From the NCBI GenBank assembly GCA_001045525.1, contig LDWW01000005.1:124919-185996 (forward strand): a stretch of 61,078 nt of DNA. Reading direction: 5' to 3'. Below are positions 54,727-61,078 of this stretch, one piece after another. The DNA comes from Chitinispirillum alkaliphilum. Its GTDB lineage: Bacteria; Fibrobacterota; Chitinivibrionia; Chitinivibrionales; Chitinispirillaceae. The position numbers and the translations under genes are program-made. The notes beneath the pieces were generated by a model. The model had not been told where the DNA came from and made no database searches. It saw only the letters and a list, made by a program, of their open reading frames with translations. The stretch's first letter is position 1. Each line of letters starts with the position of its first letter.

Positions 54727-56125
54727 GACCGGCAATGAAGAGCAGAATTCTTTCCTTTTCGCCTTGGGTCTGAGAAAAACCGGGAAAAACATTCTGCATA
54801 CGTTAAGCAGGCAGTTCATCAGTATAATTTTACAGTTTATAACTGTATCGATCATTGCCAGAACGCTTGGTCCGGAAGGTAACGGACAATACGTGATTGC
54901 TGTCCTTATACCTGCTATGCTTGTACAGTTTTTAGACCTGGGGTTAGCGCCATCAAATGTGTTCTATATCAGTCGTAAAATGGTCTCTCCCCTGAGTGTT
55001 TTACGATACAGCTTTAAGGTATGGATAATCGTTACCCTTGCGGGAGCAGGCATAGGGATTTTGGTTGTAAATTACATATCTGAGCTGTTGTTCCCCGGAT
55101 TTAAGGCTGATTATCTCATCGTCTCAGGGTTTCTGTTTCCTGTTATTCTGATGAAAAATTTTCTGGTGAGTATTCTTCAGGGTGTTCAGGATTTCAAACG
55201 GTTCAATATTGCTGAAATATTCAGACCACTGTCTGTTTTTTCGTTTATACTGGTGCTTTTTCTGACAGGAAAACTCACCGTAACCAGTGCTCTTGGGGTT
55301 GTGGTCATTGGGCATCTGATTTCTCTTTTGTTTTTATTCTGTCTGGTAATTCCAAAGTTATCTTATGGCAAAGATAGTGCACCAGCTGCTGATCTTCAAG
55401 GGAAAGGGCTGCTGAAATACGGTTTTAAGGTGCATGTCGGAAATCTGCTCTCCTTTGCCAATAACAAGGTGGCACTTGTAGTTGTGAATTTCTTTTTGAA
55501 TCCTGCTGCTGCGGGACTATATGCAGTATCCATTCAGATATCAGAAAAGATATGGATCATTTCTCACGCAGTTAGTGCGGTGATTCTTCCACGTCTTTCT
55601 GAACTTGGGTATGATGAAAGTGTTCGCAGAAATCTCACCCCCCTGATAGGAAGATGGGTTTTGCTTGTTACTTTTGTTGCAGCTCTTTTCGTCGCGGTGA
55701 CAATTTCATTTCTGATTCCTGTTGTGTTTGGGGATTCCTATATCCCATCTATAATTCCGCTGCTTTTGCTTTTGCCTGGGATTATAATTTCTGCTTTCTC
55801 AAGAATATTTTCAAACGATATCGCATCACGTGGAATTCCTCAATACAATACCTATACTGCCTTACTTGTTCTGATTACCAACTTTGTATTGAGTGTCGTA
55901 CTAATTCCAACATATGGAATTAACGGAGCTGCCATTTCGGCAACCCTGGCGTATTCGGCAGATTTGTTTATGCGGCTTGTCATCTATACCCGTGTGTCTA
56001 AGAACAGCTGGATCCAGCTGTTTTCTGTAGGTCAGACAGATCGGGCTATTTTACAGCTGATAGTAAGAAAGTTATCCCTGGGAGTGCTTTGGAAAAAATG
56101 TAACCCCGGAATCGATATAGTCTGA
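54719..56125 (+). CDS. Wzx-type oligosaccharide flippase
   Basis: 468 residues from ATG 54719 (ATG 54716 adjoining is equal; GGGGAG lies just before both). The start overlaps the previous stop by eight bases. About 12-14 membrane helices in the MATE/PST pattern: SRQFISIILQFITVSIIARTLGPEGNGQYVIAVL near the start and IISAFSRIFSNDIASRGIPQYNTYTALLVLITNFVLSVVLIPTYGINGAAIS near the end. Wzx flips undecaprenyl-linked repeat units across the inner membrane for Wzy. Confidence 0.9.
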   Translation: MAETGNEEQNSFLFALGLRKTGKNILHTLSRQFISIILQFITVSIIARTLGPEGNGQYVIAVLIPAMLVQFLDLGLAPSNVFYISRKMVSPLSVLRYSFKVWIIVTLAGAGIGILVVNYISELLFPGFKADYLIVSGFLFPVILMKNFLVSILQGVQDFKRFNIAEIFRPLSVFSFILVLFLTGKLTVTSALGVVVIGHLISLLFLFCLVIPKLSYGKDSAPAADLQGKGLLKYGFKVHVGNLLSFANNKVALVVVNFFLNPAAAGLYAVSIQISEKIWIISHAVSAVILPRLSELGYDESVRRNLTPLIGRWVLLVTFVAALFVAVTISFLIPVVFGDSYIPSIIPLLLLLPGIIISAFSRIFSNDIASRGIPQYNTYTALLVLITNFVLSVVLIPTYGINGAAISATLAYSADLFMRLVIYTRVSKNSWIQLFSVGQTDRAILQLIVRKLSLGVLWKKCNPGIDIV

Positions 56126-56136
56126 AGAGGTGTAAT

Positions 56137-57225
56137 TTGAAAATAGTAACAGTTATCGGAGCAAGACCCCAGTTCATAAAGGCCGCAGCAGTTTCCGGAA
56201 AGCTCAAAGAGGTAGGGATAAAAGAGAGGATAATCCATACCGGGCAACATTTTGACACCACAATGAGTGAGGTTTTTTTCAGAGAACTCCAGATTCCTGA
56301 TCCCGTCTACAATCTTGGAATCGCAGCGAAAAGGCATGGAGAGATGATTGCTGGTATGCTGGTGAAAATAGAGGAGATTCTTATTGAAGAGGCACCCCTG
56401 GCTGTGATGGTGTATGGGGATACAAATTCTACACTTGCAGGGGCTTTGGCAGCATGTAAACTCAACATTGATGTTATACATATTGAAGCCGGGCTGAGGA
56501 GCTATAAAAAAAGCATGCCAGAAGAGGTTAACAGAATTCTTACAGATCAGATGTCTGCATTGTTGCTTTGTCCTTCCATAAAAGCAAAGGAAAATCTTCA
56601 CAGTGAGGGAATAACGGAGAATGTGTATGTGTGCGGAGATGTGATGGGGGATCTGTTTTTCTCCTGTCTTGAAAGAGCAAAAAACAAACAGAGTGACATT
56701 TTGTGCTCTGCAGGAATAGGATCAGAACCTTTTTCTGTTCTTACCTGTCATAGAGACGGGGCGACTCACTCTCCTCAAATCATCAAAGACATCCTAAGCG
56801 CGGTAAATCAGTTGGGTGTAAAAGTGGTTTTTCCGGTTCATCCAAGGACAAAAAATCTGATCCGGGATAACGGTATAAAACTTCCGGAAAATGTCAAAGA
56901 GCTCAGTCCCCTGGGGTACCTGAATATGATCGCTCTTATGCACAGGGCTCAATTCATCATGACTGATTCAGGGGGTATGCAAAAGGAAGCGTATTGGATG
57001 GGAAAACCTTGCTTTACGCTGAGAGAAGAAACGGAGTGGGTTGAAACGGTTCAAAACGGGTGGAATGTGCTAACCGGAACTAATAGTGCCCGCATTCTAC
57101 AATCGGTTCAGAGCTATCAGAAGCCTCAATACAGACCGCCTCTTTATGGTCATGGTAGCGCAGGAACCGAGTGCGCTAAATTAATTGTGGAGTATCTGGA
57201 AAGAAACCCTGCTTTGCAAGGGTAA
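56137..57225 (+). CDS. UDP-sugar 2-epimerase (WbpI/WecB family)
   Basis: 362 residues from TTG 56137, with AGAGG six bases upstream. Non-hydrolysing UDP-GlcNAc 2-epimerase fold: VIGARPQFIKAAAVS, IIHTGQHFDTTMSEVFF, VYGDTNSTLAGALA, IEAGLRSYKKSMPEEVNRILTD, VLTCHRDGATHS, DSGGMQKEAYWMGKPCFTLREETEWVE. Together with WlbA/B/C this is best read as WbpI, which turns UDP-GlcNAc(3NAc)A into UDP-ManNAc(3NAc)A; a plain UDP-GlcNAc to UDP-ManNAc epimerase (WecB) is the alternative. The TTG start may lower its yield. Confidence 0.9.
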   Translation: MKIVTVIGARPQFIKAAAVSGKLKEVGIKERIIHTGQHFDTTMSEVFFRELQIPDPVYNLGIAAKRHGEMIAGMLVKIEEILIEEAPLAVMVYGDTNSTLAGALAACKLNIDVIHIEAGLRSYKKSMPEEVNRILTDQMSALLLCPSIKAKENLHSEGITENVYVCGDVMGDLFFSCLERAKNKQSDILCSAGIGSEPFSVLTCHRDGATHSPQIIKDILSAVNQLGVKVVFPVHPRTKNLIRDNGIKLPENVKELSPLGYLNMIALMHRAQFIMTDSGGMQKEAYWMGKPCFTLREETEWVETVQNGWNVLTGTNSARILQSVQSYQKPQYRPPLYGHGSAGTECAKLIVEYLERNPALQG

Positions 57226-57258
57226 AGTAAACCAAAGTTAAAAGCTATCGGAGTGAAT

Positions 57259-58407
57259 ATGGGAAAAAATATGATCTTTCATATTCCGGCAGTAATTGAT
57301 TCAAAGAAACCTTCCGGTCCAAATATCAGACCATTGAAAATGATTGCAGCTTTCCGAAAACTGGGGTACAACGTGCATTGTGTGATGGGAACACCAGGCC
57401 AGAGGCGAAAGAAAATAAAGAAGATCAGGCGAGAGATAAGAGAGGGTAAAAAGTATTCATTTCTGTATAGTGAGAGCTGGGATGCTCCTACACTCTTTAC
57501 CCACCGTTCATATCTTCCATCACTCTGCACCGATTTCGCCCTTTTCAGCTTATGCAGTAATGAGAACATTCCTGTAGGACTTTTTTACAGAGATGTGTAC
57601 TGGGCCGTTAAAGGGTATACTGAAGGATATAGCAGAAAGAGAAAACTGAAACAAAGGATACTGCGTTATTTCTATCTTTACGATATTTGGAATTATAACA
57701 GATATGTGGATATTCTTTATCTGCCTTCGCTGAAAATGAGAAATTATATTCCGGCAAAAATAACCTCTCGGTGTGAAAACCTTCCTCCCGGACTTAGTCT
57801 CAAAGTAAAAGAGAATACCACATGGAAGAGGTTTGAAAACACACCCCTGCGCCTTGTGTATGTAGGGGGGATAAATAAGATGTACGATATAACCCTTATG
57901 CTCAGGGCTGTTTCTCAGTGTCAGAATGTGACCCTTACCATCTGTTGCCGTGAAGAGGACTGGAAGAGATATGGCGGGAAATACCGTGACTATATGAATG
58001 AAAAAGTTCAGGTGGTGCATAAAAAGGGAGATGATCTCGAATCGGTATATAACAACAGTGATGTAGCATGTCTGTTGCAACCCCGGATATCACCTTTTAC
58101 ATTTGCGATGCCTCTGAAACTGTTTGAATATATGGAGTTTGATAAACCTGCAATCTGTTTTGAAGGTACAGAAATGGCAAGGCTGATTAACGGGTATAAA
58201 ACAGGTTGGAGTGTGTCATATGATGAGCAAAGCTTAGTCAGTCTGTTGTCAAAAATTGATCATAATGAAATACTCGGGAAAAAGATAAATATAAAAAGGG
58301 TAAAGTACCTCCACACCTGGAGCAGGCGGGCGGGCAAAGTAGCTGATGATCTTGATTTTGATAAAAAACTCACAGTCCCTAACCCTCCCGTTTTTAAAGT
58401 GCTATGA
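57259..58407 (+). CDS. GT-B glycosyltransferase-like protein
   Basis: 382 residues from ATG 57259 (CGGAG six bases upstream). N-terminal MIFHIPAVIDSKKPSGPNIRPLKMIAAFRKLGYNVHCV and C-terminal TPLRLVYVGGINKMYDITLMLRAV, LKLFEYMEFDKPAICFEGTEMARLI give a GT-B/GT4-like layout, but the usual E-x7-E motif is not clear (FAMPLKLFEYMEF). A glycan-building role is inferred from the operon. The stop overlaps the next start (ATGA). Confidence 0.78.
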   Translation: MGKNMIFHIPAVIDSKKPSGPNIRPLKMIAAFRKLGYNVHCVMGTPGQRRKKIKKIRREIREGKKYSFLYSESWDAPTLFTHRSYLPSLCTDFALFSLCSNENIPVGLFYRDVYWAVKGYTEGYSRKRKLKQRILRYFYLYDIWNYNRYVDILYLPSLKMRNYIPAKITSRCENLPPGLSLKVKENTTWKRFENTPLRLVYVGGINKMYDITLMLRAVSQCQNVTLTICCREEDWKRYGGKYRDYMNEKVQVVHKKGDDLESVYNNSDVACLLQPRISPFTFAMPLKLFEYMEFDKPAICFEGTEMARLINGYKTGWSVSYDEQSLVSLLSKIDHNEILGKKINIKRVKYLHTWSRRAGKVADDLDFDKKLTVPNPPVFKVL

Positions 58408-59384
58408 AGATCCTTTATTATGGAGAGTTCGATAAGTCTAATGGTCCGGGGTGTGTTGATCAGGCACTGCTCAACGAATTGGGAGAAAATGTCTGCCCGG
58501 TTATGCGGGACCAATCTTTTAAACTCCAAACACTGAGTGTATTATCGTCAAGTGATTGTGTGCATGTTTCTGGGGTTTCCTTAAAAGGTCTTATACTTTC
58601 CATAATAGGGAAGGCTTTAGGGAAACCCTCCTGCTGCACATTACATGGTGCAATATTTCAAGAGAGGAGGTTCAGACAGATACCAATATGGAAAAAATGG
58701 CTCGAAACTTTACATGTTTTGGTTTCGGACAGGGTCGTAGTGGTATCAGATAATCTGCTTTCGGTATTAAAAATCAAAAAAGAGAATGTGTCTAAATTCA
58801 GAGTGATTCCAAACGGATGTGAAATAAAAGGCCGGGCTCGGAGTAGGAATAAGAGAGAAAAATTCATTCTTTGTGCTGGTGGGGGGCGTCCCGAAAAAAA
58901 CATTCTATCTGTGTGTCAGGCTCTTTCTGAAAGTAAACCTGTGAGGGTGGTGGTTTATGGGGAAAATGGTACAGATACAAGCGCAATAAAAGCCTATCCC
59001 TTTGTAGAATATCTTGGCCCGATTAACAGGGCTTATGCATCAGAGCTTATGAGCAGAGCGAAAGTGTTTGTGCAAAACAGTATATATGAACCTTTTGGAA
59101 TTGCAGCACTTGAGGCTCTCACACATGGCTGCAAAGTTATTGTTTCAAACAAATGTGGTATACTGAATTATTTGCCGGAGGGGTCTGTTGAAATCTGTGA
59201 CCCCGATGATTGTCACATACTGAGTTTGATATTAACGAAAACACTTCATGAAAATTCACCCAGAAAGGTTCAATTTAAAAAAGAAATTTTTGCATGGAAA
59301 CATAGGGCTTCAGAGTATATGGGGTGCTGGAGTGAAATGTGTGATAAGCCCGGGTTACATAAATCGCTGGCTGAAAACAGATGA
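58404..59384 (+). CDS. family 4-like glycosyltransferase
   Basis: 326 residues, shorter than most GT4 enzymes. MKILYYGEFDKSNGPGCVDQALLNELG opens the acceptor domain; the donor domain has FILCAGGGRPEKNILSVCQAL, VEYLGPINRAYASELMSRAKVFVQNSIYEPFGIAALEALTHGCKVIVS, the GT4 E-x7-E stretch. Coupled to both neighbours by ATGA overlaps. Likely adds one sugar of the repeat unit. Confidence 0.9.
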   Translation: MKILYYGEFDKSNGPGCVDQALLNELGENVCPVMRDQSFKLQTLSVLSSSDCVHVSGVSLKGLILSIIGKALGKPSCCTLHGAIFQERRFRQIPIWKKWLETLHVLVSDRVVVVSDNLLSVLKIKKENVSKFRVIPNGCEIKGRARSRNKREKFILCAGGGRPEKNILSVCQALSESKPVRVVVYGENGTDTSAIKAYPFVEYLGPINRAYASELMSRAKVFVQNSIYEPFGIAALEALTHGCKVIVSNKCGILNYLPEGSVEICDPDDCHILSLILTKTLHENSPRKVQFKKEIFAWKHRASEYMGCWSEMCDKPGLHKSLAENR

Positions 59385-60592
59385 GAAAAGTGTATTTTGA
59401 TGATGTTTATCAGATTCATATATTGTTATACATTGTAATTTCTCTTACTTCACTTTTTTTGGTTTTAAAATTATGTGAACGTCTTGGGGTAGGTGAGAGG
59501 AAAACAGGTTATCTGATTGCTTCGTTTTTCTGTATCTATTCGCTTGTCCCGTTCTTTGATCTGTTGTTTGATTTTTTTCCCGTGCTGCCTGATTCCGGAA
59601 CCTATTCGGCTATTATCAGGGGAGAGGAATTTGAGTGGCTTCCAAGGGGATACGCTGGTTTCAGTCGCATAGTTACATTTACAGGTACAGCCATAATTGC
59701 AGCACGTAGCCCATTTGTGTTTATATCGTTACAGATTTTTCTCTATTTTGTTTCAGTCATACAGATCTGGAAAAGCTGGCTGTATGCCTCAGATGATACA
59801 AAGGTGAGTGGAAGTATTGCACGCATCTATTTTACTCTTGCATTTATGTACCCTGCTTCTTTACTGTACACTACAGTGCCCCTGAGAGAGAGTTTTTTCC
59901 TTTTTCTGTTTTCCTTGTTTTTACTTGGATATTTCAAAATCAGCCATAACAGGGGTGGTTTATGGTTACTTCTCACAGGATTGAGTGGCCTGATTATTTT
60001 AAGACCATCATTTGGAGCTATAGTGATTGCCCTTATGGGATTGAAATATGTAAAGGCAGATCTGGAAAGCATTTTGAAGCTATCGGTGTTAGGTACTTTG
60101 GCTTTAATTGCAAGTCTTCATTTTTTTGAACAGATTAATTATTCGATCTCTGTAGCATGGATCGATTACGTGAGGAATATGCGTTTTGAGGAGTATACAT
60201 CGGGGCTGACCTATGGAGGAGTGGCCTGGGGAGGAGTTACAGATGTGATATCCGATATTCCGGTATTAACAGCACAGTTTCTTTTCTCCCCTTTACCTAT
60301 TGTTTCTGAAGCCGATCCGTTCTCCATGAAAACAGCTTTGATTGATTGTGTTTTTATCATCGCTGTACTGTTAATTTTTCTGGTTTTCGGACTGAAACAG
60401 TTTAGGGGTTTGCTATTGTGGTTTGGATTTATGACTATACTTTTAATTGCTTCTGCAGTTTGGGAGTTTTATCTTACGGGTGCCGTACGCCATCGAATGC
60501 CGGTTGTAATGATGCTTCTTCCACCTGCATCTAAAGCGGTCTGTTCCTTTTTGCTGTTCTTCAGAGTTGCAAAAAGAGGTTGTTCTGTTTAA
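59381..60592 (+). CDS. Wzy-like polysaccharide polymerase
   Basis: 403 residues with about 10-12 membrane helices and no soluble domain. Between helices lies a hydrophilic segment with GEEFEWLPRGYAG and, later, RNMRFEEYTSGLTYGG; charged R residues in such loops are a trait of Wzy polymerases. The family is poorly conserved, so the call rests on topology and on its place with Wzz, Wzx and glycosyltransferases. Alternative: an EpsG-like or O-antigen acetylase-like membrane protein. Last gene of the operon. Confidence 0.72.
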   Translation: MRKVYFDDVYQIHILLYIVISLTSLFLVLKLCERLGVGERKTGYLIASFFCIYSLVPFFDLLFDFFPVLPDSGTYSAIIRGEEFEWLPRGYAGFSRIVTFTGTAIIAARSPFVFISLQIFLYFVSVIQIWKSWLYASDDTKVSGSIARIYFTLAFMYPASLLYTTVPLRESFFLFLFSLFLLGYFKISHNRGGLWLLLTGLSGLIILRPSFGAIVIALMGLKYVKADLESILKLSVLGTLALIASLHFFEQINYSISVAWIDYVRNMRFEEYTSGLTYGGVAWGGVTDVISDIPVLTAQFLFSPLPIVSEADPFSMKTALIDCVFIIAVLLIFLVFGLKQFRGLLLWFGFMTILLIASAVWEFYLTGAVRHRMPVVMMLLPPASKAVCSFLLFFRVAKRGCSV

Positions 60593-60612
60593 TATGTTAA
60601 AAGCCCCATAAT

Positions 60613-60671
60613 CTCACGGTGGGGGATTTTCGAATCTTGCTTCCGGTTTTTCTCTCGCTTTCCGCTCACAC
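60613..60671. repeat. direct repeat, copy 1
   Basis: The run ACGGTGGGGG...CTTGCTTCCGGTTTTTCTCTCGC and TTTCCGCTCACAC recurs at the window end with few changes. The match is strongest over 60637-60671 (32 of 35 bases). Confidence 0.8.
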
Positions 60672-61016
60672 AGCCTGTCCTGAGCTCCCAGTCGAAGGGA
60701 GCATCCCGATTTCCGAATCGGGATTGTCGAAGTGTTCTTAAAAAACATATTTAAAGTGAAAGAGATTGAGTAAGAGAATAAGAATATTCTGGGCGCATGC
60801 CGCGGACAGTTCGGCCAGGCTCACTGTAAACTTACCGGTTCTCCTCCAGGCTTCCCGATTGAAATCGGGATTCCTCCTCGGTGCCACGTTTGTAGGGCTG
60901 CGCGAAGACACTCCACCCTTTGAGGGCACTGGCACTTAAGAAAGTGCCACCTTCTGTCCCCCCTTGCGCGTTTTACCCTGCGGTATTTGCATTACCTTTT
61001 GTGAGTTTGTTATTGC

Positions 61017-61077
61017 TACGGTGTGGGGGGGTATAAGAAATTTTGTTTCCGGTTTTTCTCTCACTTTCCGCTCACAC
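61017..61077. repeat. direct repeat, copy 2
   Basis: Second copy of the unit at 60613: TTTCCGGTTTTTCTCTCAC then TTTCCGCTCACAC. Its right border lies at or beyond the window edge. Confidence 0.8.
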
Positions 61078-61078
61078 T

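Larger units (their letters stand above)
60593..61078. other. non-coding right edge with direct and inverted repeats
   Basis: The tract holds a direct repeat (60613-60671 and about 61017-61077), and two palindromic pieces: CCCGATTTCCGAATCGGG at 60704-60721 and a CCCGATTGAAATCGGG at 60856-60871. A weak CCCC/GGGG hairpin with T-run at 60603-60630 could end the glycan operon. A 65-codon minus-strand frame (60738-60935) has no family features. Confidence 0.55.

Noticed and set aside
60738-60935. Minus-strand 65-codon frame at the right edge
   Set aside because: Lies in palindrome-rich non-coding sequence and matches no family.
1-61078. tRNA, rRNA, CRISPR array, insertion sequence or prophage
   Set aside because: No cloverleaf arms, no regular short repeat-spacer array, and no transposase, integrase or phage structural proteins were recognised on either strand.

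Overview
The window reads as a chromosomal segment of a Gram-negative, polysaccharide-degrading bacterium. The best phylum-level guess is Fibrobacterota, class Chitinivibrionia or a relative. Supporting signs are a TIGR02147/DUF4423-type regulator (a family I know as a Fibrobacter paralogous family), secreted glycoside hydrolases and a protease ending in a type-IX-like C-terminal tail, many lipoproteins, RND and Mac-type efflux systems with TolC partners, and a Wzx/Wzy-type surface glycan locus. This is inference from protein families; no rRNA or tRNA gene was found.

Layout. 1-5.6 kb: the start of a PAS sensor gene running off the left edge, a tandem DUF1540 protein, a secreted beta-helix protein, a ComM/YifB ATPase, and a decayed fragment copied from comM. 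5.8-12.4 kb: an apparent run of a PP2C phosphatase/anti-sigma-kinase fusion, CoaE-like kinase, AgmX/TonB-like lipoprotein, polyprenyl-phosphate sugar transferase, Wzi-like barrel and a YkgJ-type cysteine-cluster protein. 12.4-17.3 kb: a membrane-spanning AraC-type sensor-regulator, a receiver-like/PAS protein, a degenerate HD-GYP protein, and a geranylgeranyl-reductase-family flavoprotein coupled to a ferredoxin. 17.4-26.5 kb: a ParB-like protein overlapping a GT2 gene out of frame, a SUMF1-fold lipoprotein, a large lipoprotein coupled to the TIGR02147-type regulator, and, divergent from these across a spacer with repeated GTTGTC motifs, an 1107-residue M6 metalloprotease.

27-33.4 kb is a TetR-TolC-adaptor-RND pump operon with a candidate operator and a strong terminator. 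33.4-37.7 kb holds a small membrane protein, a GH8 enzyme and an unknown protein with PD-(D/E)XK-like motifs. 37.9-43.6 kb is a five-gene TolC/MacA/MacB-type operon with a separate ATPase and two permeases. 43.8-49.4 kb carries dihydrolipoamide dehydrogenase, RsmE, a GH5 enzyme with a carbohydrate-binding module, and a NupG-like MFS transporter.

49.7-60.6 kb is a tight, co-directional surface polysaccharide operon: Wzz, a WlbA/WlbB/WlbC set plus a 2-epimerase (route to UDP-2,3-diacetamido-2,3-dideoxy-mannuronate), Wzx flippase, three glycosyltransferases and a Wzy-like polymerase. The UDP-GlcNAc 6-dehydrogenase and the initiating transferase are not in this operon; a transferase of the latter type sits about 40 kb upstream at 8.7 kb. 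The right edge is non-coding and carries a direct repeat with a diverged relative near 36.34 kb.

Most genes belong to known families. The least ordinary items are the repeated GTTGTC motifs beside the regulator/lipoprotein/protease locus, the ligand-sensor AraC fusion, the ferredoxin-flavoprotein couple, the accessory module shared by the M6 protease and the GH8 enzyme, the nuclease-like orphan, and the 134-base out-of-frame overlap.
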